A stretch of DNA of 64,000 nucleotides, from contig NC_053489.1 of the NCBI RefSeq assembly GCF_905171775.1, positions 138,400,642 through 138,464,641 on the forward strand, written 5' to 3'. Both the position numbers and the translations under genes were made by a program. Below the pieces are notes generated by a model, which was not told the origin of the DNA, made no database searches, and saw only the letters and a list, made by a program, of their open reading frames with translations. The stretch comes from Rana temporaria (lineage: Eukaryota; Chordata; Amphibia; Anura; Ranidae). Below are positions 42,517-54,140 of the stretch, one piece after another (within the stretch, counting starts at the first letter, position 1; each line of letters starts with the position of its first letter).

Positions 42517-42979
42517 AGGGTCACTAAAGGAAAAAAAAAAATTGCCTAAAATTAATGTCTGCAAGGTAGACAGACAGAATAGTGTAATGATTCTGTTAAA
42601 AAACGAGTAAATACCTATTAAATTCCTTCATCTAGTTTCTGTTCTCTCATTCACTTCCTGGTTTGCATCGCTCGTTCATGTAAGAACTACATTTCCCAGT
42701 ATGAATTGCGGCACGCCCAGTAATTCACACCTCCTTGAAGTCTCTAACATGTCCTGCCACACAGATGTAGTGCCCAGGAGGGGGTGAGCACGTTACTGAC
42801 CACCGCAGTAAAGCCTCCCATCACGGTGGTTAGTAAAATCAGACAAGCGGGAAGTGAACAGAACAGAGAAGAAACAGAGCAACTTCTGAGCAAAGACGAA
42901 CAATGAGGAAGTGAAAAGAGGAATGTCTGCAGGTAAAGGATGCTTATTATGAAAAAAAATGTTTTCCTTTACAACCCCT
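42517..42979. mobile_element. TTAA-type MITE (family C), 463 bp
   Basis: Flanked by TTAA at 42,513-42,516 and 42,980-42,983. Ends AGGGTCACTAAAGG and CCTTTACAACCCCT; the right end matches the family at 51,330-52,419. Non-coding. Confidence 0.75.
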
Positions 42980-42983
42980 TTAA

Positions 42984-43766
42984 GCTAGCTTATTTTATAC
43001 TGCAGTGTTAAGTTGTGTACTTATTTGTAATCCACAAGAACAGAGAAAATCAATAACTGTGGAATAGGATGCTATGGATTGCCTGGCTGAAGAGCCATTC
43101 CCACTTGTGATTCCTTCTATGTGTGAGTAATACAGTTCTGACCTTACAGCATGGGGGAAAGGAAAACAAGTCCCCAAAGTCTGGTTGTAAAATGCTCAGG
43201 TGCAGCAGACCCACAGCCGTGGAACTACAGGTCTCAGCGGTAGTCTATATGGAAGAAATGCACTTAGCAATACTACAGTCACTACTTTGCTAGGCAGATG
43301 CCTTCTCACCATTATGGATCCCAGCTGACTGTAGACTCCGTCCGGATCCTCCTGCAGGTGTCTCTGTCAGTCTAGATAGCACCGCCACGCCGTGCTGTCC
43401 CTCCCGGTGTGCTGGAAGGCAGATGGCTTCAAATGCTCTGAAGCGCAGGCCGATCCTCCTGCTCAATCAGCAGGGCTGTTCTCAACGATCCCTCTGGGGT
43501 GGGCGATCCGCTCTCCGCTGTAGGCCGCAGACTCTCAGCCTTGGTCATGCATGCAGACATCCTGCTGGCTGTTGAATGGCGTCCAGAGAACCTGAAAGCA
43601 GGCCACGCCTGTCTTTTTATCTTCCCTCCCAGCAGGCTATTTTGTGACTTTGCATTGTGGGTCTGTAACTTAGCATTGTGGGTCTTGTAGTCCCCAGACT
43701 GATTTAAACAATATTAGTCACTTCCTCATTAAACTATATATCCCACAATGCATAACTGTCTACTTC
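42984..43766. other. Unassigned stretch
   Basis: Moderate GC, no recognisable element ends, no convincing frame. Confidence 0.4.
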
Positions 43767-44232
43767 TTAACCACTTAAGACCCGGACCATTATGCAGGTT
43801 AAGGACCTTGCCCCTTTTTGCGATTCAGCACTGTGTCACTTTAACTGACAATTGCGCGGTCTTGCGACGTGGCTCCCAAACAAAATCGGCGTCCTTTTTT
43901 TCCCACAAATAGAGCTTTCTTTTGGTGGTATTTGATCTCCTCTGCGGTTTTTATTTTTTGCGCTATAGACAAAAATAGAGCGTCAATTTTGAAAAAGATT
44001 CAATATTTTTTACTTTTTGCTATAATAAATATCCCCAAAAAAGATTTAAAAAAACATATTTTTTTCCTCAGTTTAGGCCGATACGTATTCTTCTACCTAT
44101 TTTTGGTAAAAAAAAAAAAAATCGCAATAAGTGTTTATCGATTGGTTTGAGCAAAATTTATAGCGTTTACAAAATAGGAGATAGTTTTATGGCATTTTTA
44201 TTAATATATATTTTTTTTACTACTAATGGCGG

Positions 44233-44623
44233 TGTTCTGTTTCAAGCATCTGTTGTACCTGTGACAAGCTTCTTGTAGACCCAGTCTGTAAGGATGTATG
44301 CAGCAGGTTGAATGATGACTTTCACAGACAGCTTACTCAATGAATAAAGACTCCAGAGGTGTTTTCCAATGCTTCTTTATGCTTCAAGATAACAAGGATA
44401 TAAACATAGAGGCTTTTCCATAGGTAAATGTCCAATGAAGTTACACAGCTCCCACACTCTGCAGACTTTTCAAGCAACTAAGCAAAGATGGGGTTTAGAG
44501 CAGGAAATGGTGGGTGGGAGCAACCAAACTAGTCAGAACAGCAGGGGGGTAAGGATCATACCAAATAACATAATAACATAACATGTAATAACTGCTAGAC
44601 AGTAAAAGCTGCGTGACAGCACA
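44233..44623 (-). repeat. BEL 3' LTR
   Basis: 391 bp, pairs with 50,029-50,418. Confidence 0.9.
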
Positions 44624-44750
44624 CTCCCCGCCTGGTATGGTGAGATACCACTATACTCTACATTGTTTTTATTTTACATATTATTAACATTGCATACAGT
44701 AACATGCTATCTAGCCTTCTCAAGTCTAAAAGCTAGCTTTATTAAAGGTC

Positions 44751-45884
44751 TTAAGTGGCTCCTTCACATAATACTGAATCAGAATTTTTGGAAGCAGGCA
44801 TTATTAGGACTGTCTCTGTGACTGGTCTCAGGAAGGTTTTTGAAGCCCCATCCTTAACGATCCTGACTCCCACACTTCGGACTCTTCCATCATCACTGGT
44901 GATGGCCTTTGTAATAAGTCCAACCGGCCACTGAATTCGGTGAACTTGCTGGTCTTTTAGCAGGACCAGGTCCCCTTCCTTTAAGTTAGGCTTCTGGGTT
45001 TGCCACTTTTTACGTCCTTGAAGAAGTGTGAGGTATTCCTTCCTCCATCTGTCCCAGAAACAATCTGCAAGGTATTGAGCGTATCTCCACTGACGTTTAT
45101 ATATGTCCTTTTCATCGAAGATACCCTTTGGCGCTGGAATCTGTCCAATCTTCCGGTTCAATAATGTAGCTGGAGTTAAGATAGTCAGAAATTCTGGGTC
45201 CATAGATACGGCAGTCAACGGTCTTGAGTTGAATATTGGGTTCAGTTTGAGTAGTGGGCTACTCTTTGAGACTGGTCTATTGCCTCTCAAGCATTTAATC
45301 TCTTCTGCAAAGACTTCTTCTTGCACAAGACGTATGACGAACAATTCTGCGTTCTCATACTCTAACGCATTGGGTGACTCCTTGCAAGTGTGCCATCCAT
45401 GACAAGACGATGTCTGATTGGGCTTGCAGAAAGTCTGGGCAATATGTCTCAATCTTGTTATAGTCTTGACCAATCTTTTCCAAGACGAGAAACGTTTAAA
45501 GCGTCTTGCTTCCAAGTTTCTTCTTGAGCAGATGTTGGAACTCAATGTTATCACTTCAGGGCGGATTTCTGGATCAGTATCTGGATCCACCAGGTGGAAA
45601 TCGATATCTTCTTTTGAGTTTGTAGAAGACTGGTCCGATAAAAACTTGGGTCCTGAAAACCAAATGGTTTGTGTGAGGACAACTGCTGACACTGACCTCG
45701 TTGCAATGTCTGCGGGATTCAAACCAGTCGGGACATAGTACCATTGTTCAGGTCTACTGACTTTCCTTATTCGTTCTACCCTGTTGGCCACGTACACATA
45801 GAACCTCCTTATGCTGTTGCATATGTAGCCAAGTACGACCTTGCTGTCGGTGTAGTACTTAACCTGATCAATTTCAGCGTCCAT
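44751..45884 (-). pseudogene. BEL RNase H end and integrase with catalytic core deleted
   Basis: Open frame of 377 residues. RNase H end: KYYTDSKVVLGYI (1-25) and EQWYYVPTGLNPADIATR (46-63). An integrase N-terminal region runs to SPLLKLNPIF (209-218). The next residues, NSRPLTAVSMDPEFLTILTP, belong to the end of the integrase core. The zinc finger and the D,D region that normally lie between are absent without a frame break. The C-terminal YLADCFWDRWRKEYLTLLQ and GDLVLLKDQ (DUF5641-type) follow. Cannot integrate DNA by itself. It is one frame off from the upstream ORF through a small lesion at about 45,890-45,905. Confidence 0.85.
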
Positions 45885-45885
45885 T

Positions 45886-48800
45886 TCATTTTACAGGAAT
45901 TCTGCAACCTATACACAATTCTAATCTTGGAATAGTGTGAGCAGGTTTTGGAGCTAACTTGGCTCTTCCTAGTAGAAAACCGACATTGGATCTCCTGGAG
46001 GGATCTATGATCTTAAGATAAGCCACAGCCGCTATAGCCTCGGTAGATGCATCGCAAAAGACGTGAATCTCTTTCAGCAGACTTCTTGAAGTTGAAGTGG
46101 GTGAATAGCAGCGCGGGATATTAAGTTCTTTCAGTACTTTCATGGAGTTTCTCCATTTCTCCCATGTAGGCAACAGGTCTGGTGCTGGTTCAGCGTGAAG
46201 GTTATCTAAAATCTTCTGCATAAATGCTAGAAAATGCTCTTGCATCTCAGGTTTGTTACAGAGAGTCTTCTTGAGTGCAGCAAATCTGGTTAAAGCTTGT
46301 CCTCGATTGTTAGGGATAGTAAGCCTTGGTACTCGGAAGGGTACTGGAGTTACCCAACTGTTGGAATTGTCCTTGAAGAACTCTTCATCCATAATCTTGA
46401 TGAACTCCTTATCTTCGACTGAAGGGGCAATCTTGTTGTTATCGCAAGTAGTCTGGTACACTGAATCACCAAGGTCCTTCTTAGAAGTGAGCTTGCAGTT
46501 TATACCTTGGAGTGCTTGATATGGAACTTCGTTTTTAAAATCAAGTCTTTCCTTCACATAATAATGCAATGGACATTTCATCGACCGATAGGCAACATTG
46601 GTTTTGTAGGAAGCTACATCCAAGAGCTTGTGAGATTGGTCTAAACAGACTTCTCCTATTATCACCCATCCAAGATCAAGTTTCTGGGCCTGAGGAGCAT
46701 CGTCTGGACCGTTACATAACTCTCTTATTTTATGGACTCTAGGAACGTCTCTTCCTAGTAGAATCAAGATCTTAACATCCTTGTTAAGTGGTGGAATGTA
46801 GTCAGCAATGTGGCTTAAATGGGGGTGATGACGTGCAGCCTCTGGTGTGGGGATTTCTTCTCTGTTGTTCGGTAGCTGATCACATTCGATTAGAGTTGGA
46901 AGAGGAAACTCTATGTCCTCATATTCTGATGCCACTATGAAGCCATGGGCTCTTCTTCCAGAAGTATTGATCTTTCCGGCACATGTCTGCAAGGTATAGG
47001 ACCAGGCCTCTCCATGAATGTTGAATAGGTCAAAGAATTCTGGACTGGCCAATGAGCGATTGCTCTGATCGTCGAGTATGGCATACATTTTTATGGAATT
47101 TTGTGGGCATCCTTCAGGAAAAACCCTTACAATACATATCTTGCTACAAGACTTGCTATGAAGCCCTTCTCCACATACCTCTGTACACCTTGTGGTTACG
47201 GGGTTGGCATGTTGCTCAGTTCTCTCCCCGCCATCATCTGATGTAGGCTTGGGGTTGCTGCCGGGTGAAGGTTTCCTTTTGAACAGGTCTGAATGAAGAG
47301 CGTCCACATGTTTGGCACTGTTGCACAGAGAACATCTGATGGTGATCTTACAGTCTCTTGCTAAATGATCGGAGGATGCACAACACTTGAAACAGATATT
47401 ATGCTCTTTGAGAAATGACTTGCGTTCTTCAATAGGCTTGTCCGTAAATGCATGGCATTTGGAGAGAGAATGTGGCGCATTATGGATAGGACACTGTTGA
47501 TTAAGATTGCTTGCCTTAATGCCTGTAGCCAAGACGTTGGATGCTATCTCTGTCTTCCTCACGGCAATAGGATGCTTCAAATCCTTAAATTTACTGTTGG
47601 TGGCAATACCCCTTGAAGTTAAAGGTGTGGTGGTTGTATCTGGATAGAAGAAGCTTGGGTCATTCTTGGATTTTGCAACCTTCCGCACAAACTCTGCAAA
47701 ATAAGAAAAGGGAGGGAAGGAAACATGATGTTCAAACTTATATTTTGATCCTACACTAGTCCACTTTCCCTGAAGATAACTAGGCAACCTTGCTACAATA
47801 GGATTCACGCCCTGAGCAGTGTCTAAATAGCTAAGACCTGGTAAACTAGGATCTAGCTTAGCAATTTCAAGTTCATGAAGGAGGTCACCTAACTCTCTAA
47901 GCTTATGATTGTCCTTAACAGAGATCTTAGGAAAGTCGTTTAGTCTCTGGAATAAGGCAGATTCAATGACTTCGGGACTCCCATAGTCTTGTTCTAGACG
48001 TTCCCAGGCAGCATCAAGGCCTGCGTTAAAGTTATAGATGTAAACAGATTTAAGCCTCTTTACTTGTTCTGAAGATTGTCGCCCTGAATACCTTATTAGT
48101 AAATCGAGTTCTGCTTGAGGTTCAACGGGCAAGCTCTTGATTACCGCCTTAAATGTAGAGCTCCAACTCCTGTAGTTCTCTGGGCGGTCATCAAATTTAT
48201 ACAGTCCAGTTGTGATCAATTTTTGTAGAGCCATACTCTTGGTGAGCTCCGTAGCGTCGATGCTTTCAGTTTTTATTGCCACCGGGGACACTGATGGTGC
48301 GCCGACTTGAGCCATGGTTGGTATCTGATGTTGGCTGGTTGGTGGAGCGAAAGGTGTTGCAGATGGGTTCAATCTAGGTAAGGGTCTGATGTCTGAAGGT
48401 CTCTGAGCATTTGAAATTGAAGAGAACTGTATCACAGGGGTCATAGAGTTCATCCTGTAGTCTTTTGCTGTACCCTTGTAATCTCTATTCGCATAGGGTT
48501 GCGGTGGCACGTGAGCCGCGTAGGTTGACTCACTTGATTTTGTGACATGCGGTAGTTGCGGAGTGTCTCTGTTAGCAGGTGTGTCTAGTTGACCAGCTTG
48601 ATTTTGTGACACGTTGCCTTCTGGTCCACATGCTGGATGATTATAAGAAAAATCTCCAACTGTAGGTGGGACTGTGATGTCGTGGTTCTGGCTTAAGACG
48701 AACTGTAGGGTCCTTTCAATGGGGTCTTGACAAGCAGCCAAGCTGGGACAAGCTGCTCCTTCTTCTTCCAATAGGGCTTGTTCCAAGACAGATAATTCCG

Positions 48801-48960
48801 CCAATGCTACTTCCTTTTCTTTACTCTTCTGAAGGATTTCTAGCTGAGCCTCTAGCTGAGCCTCTGTTTCTGCTTGAATGCGTTTAGCTTCTGCTTTGAT
48901 GGCTGCTTCTCTTTCAGAGCAGGCGGCTTGAACCTGGGCTGCTGCGACCTTCTGGCGAGC
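45886..48960 (-). pseudogene. BEL gag-protease with RT core deleted
   Basis: The 972-residue open frame starts at 48,804 but coding similarity extends upstream to about 48,960 (charged, coiled-coil-like). Residues 195-300 are the DUF1759-type gag (FDDRPENYRSWSSTFKAVI). Knuckles are at C471-C485 and C491-C494. A protease-like segment YAILDDQSNRS is at 574-584. IPTPEAARHHPHL and LLGRDVPRVHKI follow, as in BEL. RT entry appears as MQEHFLAFMQKILDNLHAEP, then the sequence jumps in frame to LPTWEKWRNSMKVL and the RNase H start EIHVFCDAS (D918). The RT palm with its catalytic Asp pair is gone. Minus strand, middle of the element. Confidence 0.87.
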
Positions 48961-49522
48961 CCATGAGTATTTGGTCGCTCAGTGTTGACCTTACAGAGCA
49001 GGACCGCAGTGACTTAGAAGAGGATTTATGATAGGAGCGGGCAGATCTAGAAGATTTTGCTGAGTGTCTGGAAGAAGCAGATTTACAGGATGTAGTTTCA
49101 TGTAGCTGTGCTAATCTACCTTCTATCTGTGCCTTTGCTTCAAGATATGTGCTATGCCTCTGCTGGTCAGTAGAAGTAAAGTCCTTTAATTCCAATGCAG
49201 CTTCCTCTATGGTAGAATGTGACAATAGGGAATAGAACTTTTCAGAAAGTCTTTTATAATTCTCAAATGCCTTCTTAACCCTTGAGAGAGCAGTGTTCAA
49301 TTGCTCAGGATTGTTGCTAGTTTCATTAGCGGTTTTTATACAACTTAAAGTCTTATGCCATAATGCAGTCAGGTTACTAGATGTTTCTTCCTTACTTGCT
49401 TCATAAACCTCTTTTGCCTTCAAGGATGGATGAGGGCCTTTAGCGGGACAAGCAGAATAAAGTAAGGAGTCTGCTTTATCTTGGTTAAATGCAGGTGACT
49501 CTGTGGGATCTCTGTCAGACAT
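48914..49522 (-). pseudogene. BEL gag, N-terminal part
   Basis: From Met at 49,522, about 185 residues: helical region with FENYKRLSEKFYSLLSHS, then a Ser/Lys/Arg-rich stretch (SSRHSAKSSRSARSYHKSS). After STLSDQ near 48,970 the frame is wrong and coding continues in the frame of the next ORF, so a single small indel separates the two. The 5' leader (49,523-50,028) has no frame. Confidence 0.78.
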
Positions 49523-50028
49523 AATGACAAGTGCTGTAGTTTTGGTGTCTTGTTACAAATCTGCCAGAGCTGAGCTCTGTAGTGACTTCTGATATTAGGC
49601 AGATTGAACTGAGGAGCTGTATATTTGTGACATCTAGTGCTGCAACTGGTTCAGACTGGATGGCTCAGCTCACTATCACTTTATACAGGCAGGAATACAC
49701 AGTTATTTCAGTAGATTCAGGTATTGGATTCACAACCAAAAACAGCTTGACAATGATAAATCCTAGGGACTTGATGAAGCTATGATACAGTCTTTGAGCA
49801 GTTCAAAAGGTACTTATTGCTCCCCATTAAAGGCAAAAGTCCCTGGCAGTGAACAGTTATGTAGCATTCAGTAGAAGGCTGCAGCAGTGACACTCGGGCC
49901 TAACTCTCAGTGCACAGCCTGAAGATGGTATCCTGTGTTAGGATGTTTGTTCTTCACACACACATGTGGTTACTCACGTTTCTGAAGCTGCAGAGATAGC
50001 TGTGTGATGGATTCTTCTGGAAATTTAC

Positions 50029-50418
50029 TGTTCTGTATCAGCATCGGTTGTACCTGTGACAAGCTTCTTGTAGACCCAGTCTGTAAGGATGTATGCAGCA
50101 GGTTGAATGATGACTTTCACAGACAGCTTACTCAATGAATAAAGACTCCAGAGGTGTTTTCCAATGCTTCTTTATGCTTCAAGATAACAAGGATATAAAC
50201 ATAGAGGCTTTTCCATAGGTAAATTTCCAATGAAGTTACACAGCTCCAACACTCTGCAGACTTTTCAAGCAACTAAGCAAAGATGGGGTTTAGAGCAGGA
50301 AATGGTGGGTGGGAGCAACCAAACTAGTCAGAACAGCAGGTGGGTAAGGATCATACCAAATAACATAATAACAAAACATGTAATAACTGCTAGACAGTAA
50401 AAGCTGCGTGACAGCACA
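50029..50418 (-). repeat. BEL 5' LTR
   Basis: 390 bp promoter-side LTR. The primer site just inside (GTAAATTTCCAG on the element strand) was not matched to a tRNA. Confidence 0.88.
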
Positions 50419-50952
50419 GGCGGCGATCAGCATTTTTTTCGTGACTGTGACATTATGGCGGACACATCGGACAATTTTGACCATTGTCATTTTCACAGCG
50501 AAAAGTGCTACAAAAATGCACTGATTACTGTGAAAATGACAATTGCAGTTTAGGAGTTAACCACTAGGGGGTGCTGTATGGGTTAAGTGTGACCTCATAT
50601 GTGTTTCTAACTGTAGGGGGGTGGGGCTGGACGTGTGACGTCAGTGATCGTCTTTCCCTATATCAGGGAACAGACGATCACTGACATTGCCACAATGAAG
50701 AATGGGGAAGGTGTGTTTACACACACCTCTCCCCGTTCTTCAGCTCCTGTGACCGATTGCGGGACACCGGCAGCAGTCAGGTCCGCGGGTACCGTGGTCA
50801 CGGAGCTTCGGACCGGGTCATGAGTGCGCCGCCGGTGGCGCGCTCGCGACCCCACGGCTGGGCTCCTAAAGAGGACGTACAGGTACGTGCTTGTGCCCAG
50901 CCGTGCCCTTCTGCCAACGTATATCGGCGTGAAGGGGTCCTTAAGTGGTTAA

Positions 50953-51325
50953 ATGAAGGAAAGATCATGATAAATTAATAAAAAGATATTCCCGTGCTGG
51001 CCAAGTCTAAAAGGTGGGGTCCTGCAGCATGCACTGAAGGTAGTATCAAGACCCAGGTAAGTATAAATGTAGAAGTAGTGCAGCGCTGTGCATAAATAGG
51101 TGATGCAAATGTGCTCACGTGACAGTACACTTGAAAGGCAATAAATGAATGGTCAAAATAGCAACAATAAAATATAAACAGTATAAACAATGGACTGATA
51201 AAGTGTTAAGTTTGATTGTAAGCTCCAGTTTAGTTTGCTAATCACCCAACTGTACCTTCTACAGTTGGGTGATTGTTGGGTGATTGTTGAGTTACAGTAG
51301 ATGATAGTTTCTGTCCTATCAGGCC
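50953..51325. other. Dispersed repeat, possibly Penelope-like
   Basis: AGTAGTGCAGCGCTGTGC near 51,073 and AT-rich surroundings resemble 12,107-12,689 and 55,066-55,740. A perfect short palindrome surrounds ACAGTTGGGTG (51,245-51,275). Not coding. Confidence 0.35.
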
Positions 51326-51329
51326 TTAA

Positions 51330-52419
51330 AGGGGTTGTAAAGGTTTGTTTTTTATTTTCTAAATACCGTATATACTCGAGTATAAGCCGACCCGAATAAG
51401 CCGAGGCACCTAATTTTACCACAAAAAAACTGGAAAAACGTATTGACTCGAATATAAGCCTAGGGTGTCAATCTGCATGCCTCACTGTGCCTCACTGTGC
51501 CTCGCTTTGCCTCACTGTGTCCATGTGCATGCCTCACTGTGTCCATGCCTCACTGTGTCCATGCCTCACTGCGTCCATGCCTCACTGCGTCCATGCCTCA
51601 CTGTGCCCATGCCTCACTGTGCCCATGCCTCACTGTGTCCATGACTAGACTGACGTTTAACATGGGAGTCAATGGAAGGGGTGCCTGGCTTAGAAAAATC
51701 GGTGCTGCCCAGCCGTAGGTCCCCCATGCAACAACCTTTGCACACTTGTAGAGGAAAAATTGGGCTACATGTGTGCCAAGTTTCGGGTCCAGGGGACCTA
51801 CGACCGGCCAGTACCGGGTCCCCAAACTTACCTGAGAAATTACCATTTAACATTGGAGTCTATTGGAGTCTATGGAAGGGGTGCCCGGATTTGAAAAATC
51901 GGTACTCCCCGGCCGTAGGTCCCCCGGACAACAAACTTTGCACACTTATAAAGGAAGAGTGGGACTACATTTGTGCCAAGTTTGGCCAGTGCCAGGTTCC
52001 CAAAGTCCAGGAGATCAGGCGCAAAATGGTGACTCGAGTATAAGCTGAGGGGGGCATTTTCAGCACAAAAAAAATGTGCTGAAAAACTCGGCTTATACTC
52101 AAGTATATACGGTAGGTTTCTTTTAAGCTAGTGCATTGTTGATTCACTTATCTTTTCCTTCAATTTCTCTCTAAAAAAAAAATTCTTTGCCTGATTTTCT
52201 CACTTCCTGTAAGTAAGCTGTTCAGTAAGCTGTTCTGGCTGACTCAACACTCCTCAGATGATGGTGTAAAGTTTACTGAGGAGAAACAGGAAGTGAGAAA
52301 TTCAGACAAAGAAAAAAAAACATTTAGAAAGGGAAATCGAAGGAAAAGGTAAGTGAACCAACAATGCACTAGCTTAAAGGAACCTATTTAGAAAATAAAA
52401 AACAAACCTTTACAACCCC
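51330..52419. mobile_element. TTAA-type foldback element (family C) with nested mariner MITE
   Basis: TTAA at 51,326-51,329 and 52,420-52,423. Ends AGGGGTTGTAAAGGTTTG and its inverse. Disregarding 51,366-52,112, the arms continue as a near-perfect palindrome (GCTAGTGCATTGTTG against CAACAATGCACTAGC) with its loop near 52,240. Confidence 0.85.
51366..52112. mobile_element. Mariner-type MITE, 747 bp, with internal duplications
   Basis: TIRs CCGTATATACTCGAGTATAA and TTATACTCAAGTATATACGG, TA at 51,364-51,365 and 52,113-52,114, hence Tc1/mariner-type. Contains a ~16-bp array (CATGCCTCACTGTGTC) at 51,479-51,645 and two diverged direct copies of a ~190-bp segment (51,655-51,840 and 51,850-52,030) sharing GCCGTAGGTCCCCC and TTTGCACACTT. 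Confidence 0.85.
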
Positions 52420-52423
52420 TTAA

Positions 52424-52715
52424 ATTGACAGGTAAGAGGTTGAGTTTGTCTGACAAAGTAGTTTATCTTTTTAACCTATAAATTATTCTTATTGATGTTC
52501 TCCACCATCACAGCATAATGTTTGCCTAAAGTCAGTAAATTGTATTTTCTTTTCGTCCTTTCAGTAAAATGGTGACACCAACATCTAGAGTTTGGAAAAC
52601 ACTTCCCAACTTTCTGAGATGGGAATGAGGGACACCTATTAGCAAAAGTGTGTGTGCATAGGAAACACCCCCTGCCACGCCATTCTTAAAGGAGAATTGT
52701 AGAAAAAATGATTGG
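52424..52715. other. Unassigned; possible broken TTAA repeat end
   Basis: TTAAAGGAGAATTGTAG near 52,686 resembles a TTAA-type left end without partner. Nothing else is seen. Confidence 0.35.
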
Positions 52716-52719
52716 TTAA

Positions 52720-53182
52720 AGCGGGGGTTCACCCAAAAATACATTTTTAACATTACATTCAGCCGAGTTGTCCTAATGACAATCGGCTGTTTTTTTTGGG
52801 GGGGTTTTCGTACATATCGCATTTCACTGCCGCTTCTGGGTATGTCTTCTCCGGGACTGGGCGTTCCTATCCGATTGACAGGCTTCCGACCGTCGCATAC
52901 TACGCGTCACGAGTTGCCGAAAGAAGCCGAACGTCGGTGCGGCTCTATACGGCGACTGCGCACCGACGTTCGGCTTCTTTCGGCAACTCGTGACGCGTAG
53001 TATGCAACGGTCAGAAGCCTGTCAATCAGATAGGAACGCTTAGTCCCGCAGAAGACATACCTGGAAGCGGCGGTGAAAATACGGTATGTACGGGGGAAAA
53101 AAATTAAAAAACAGCCGATTGTCATTAGGACAACTCGGCTGAATGTAATGTTAAAAAAAATTTTTTTGGGTGAACCTCCACT
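52720..53182. mobile_element. TTAA-type MITE (family B), 463 bp
   Basis: TTAA at 52,716-52,719 and 53,183-53,186. Ends AGCGGGGGTTCACCC and GGGTGAACCTCCACT. Palindromic core AAGAAGCCGAACGTCGGTGC shared with 7,364-7,881. Confidence 0.87.
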
Positions 53183-53186
53183 TTAA

Positions 53187-53673
53187 ACTCACAAGTGCAT
53201 TTTTTTACCACTATATTGGCTTTTGGAATTTACAAATGCAGCAATTTAGAAATTAGATGAAAGGTTTAACACTGGGAAACACATTTTGATAGATAAATAG
53301 TGCATTTTATATATGCAACTATATAGATCAGACCAAAATGAGGAGCAAAGAGGGACAGAGGGACATTGTTCCAAATCAGGGACAGTGCTTCAAAATCAGG
53401 GACAGTTGGGAGCTATGCCACGGGGACATTTCTACTCAGAGCAAAGCTGCAATTTGAAAATATTGTGAGAAGAAATATATTTTCCAAATTCTACAAGGAT
53501 AACAAAACACATCCTGGCTTGCCATAAATACTTTATGGAATGAAATGAAGAGGACCATAATGAAAGTGTGAGTAGCTTTTCCCTCCAGAGTTCTCATTCC
53601 AGGAACACACTTTCTGCTGCTTCTGCATCATCACAACGTGTTTCTTCACCAGCAGCATCTTCAAGTAAGGAAG
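53187..53673. other. Unassigned, with short direct repeats
   Basis: AATCAGGGACAGT occurs repeatedly at 53,370-53,410. Otherwise featureless. Confidence 0.4.
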
Positions 53674-53678
53674 GGTTG

Positions 53679-54135
53679 TGTCAAGGAAGCATGAATCAGA
53701 CGTACAAAACAGATAAATGAATAAGAAGATTTTATTGGAAACCAAACAGCAAGATCAAAGTCCACACTGACGGTCGCAACAGCCAGAAGAGTCGTCCAAC
53801 GGTGCCAGGGTCGATAGCCAGGGATGCGAGTCAGCCAAGCCAGAGTCTGTAGCCAAAGACGGGGTGAAACGAAGCCGGGGATCAGGAACCAGAAGGAACG
53901 TCCGTAGCCGGGTCGGTGACCAGGAGCAGGCAGCACGATCACAGAAGGGGTGTCAGACAAAAGGCCCAAGAGAGGAAATGCTGCAGCTGCCGTCATATAT
54001 ATATGCTGAGCAGCCAGCTCCTCCCAGTGGAAAGGAGGAGCCGCAGGGTGTGACAGGTTACAAGAACCCCATGAAGCAAGATGGCTGCTAGCACATGTCA
54101 GTAATGAGAAGCCTGCAAGAGGTAAGACCATGACA
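53679..54135 (-). mobile_element. Solo LTR, 457 bp, 5-bp duplication
   Basis: TGTCAAGG...CATGACA with GGTTG at 53,674-53,678 and 54,136-54,140. Minus-strand CCAATAAAATC near 53,735 is the poly(A) signal. The long frame on its minus strand is LTR sequence, not a gene. Confidence 0.85.
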
Positions 54136-54140
54136 GGTTG

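Larger units (their letters stand above)
44233..50418 (-). mobile_element. BEL/Pao LTR retrotransposon with internal deletions
   Basis: LTRs 44,233-44,623 and 50,029-50,418 (TGTTCTGT...GACAGCACA), duplication GGCGG at 44,228-44,232 and 50,419-50,423. LTRs differ at about seven or eight positions, near 2%. Minus-strand gag-pro-RT-RNase H-integrase order is recognisable, but the RT core and integrase core are missing. A polypurine-like GGCGGGGAGTG precedes the 3' LTR. Confidence 0.9.
43771..50948 (+). mobile_element. TTAA family A element split by a BEL/Pao element
   Basis: Left part 43,771-44,232 and right part 50,419-50,948 join at GGCGG exactly as in the intact copy near 4,511-4,516. Flanking TTAA at 43,767-43,770 and 50,949-50,952. 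The BEL insertion is therefore younger than this copy. Confidence 0.88.
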
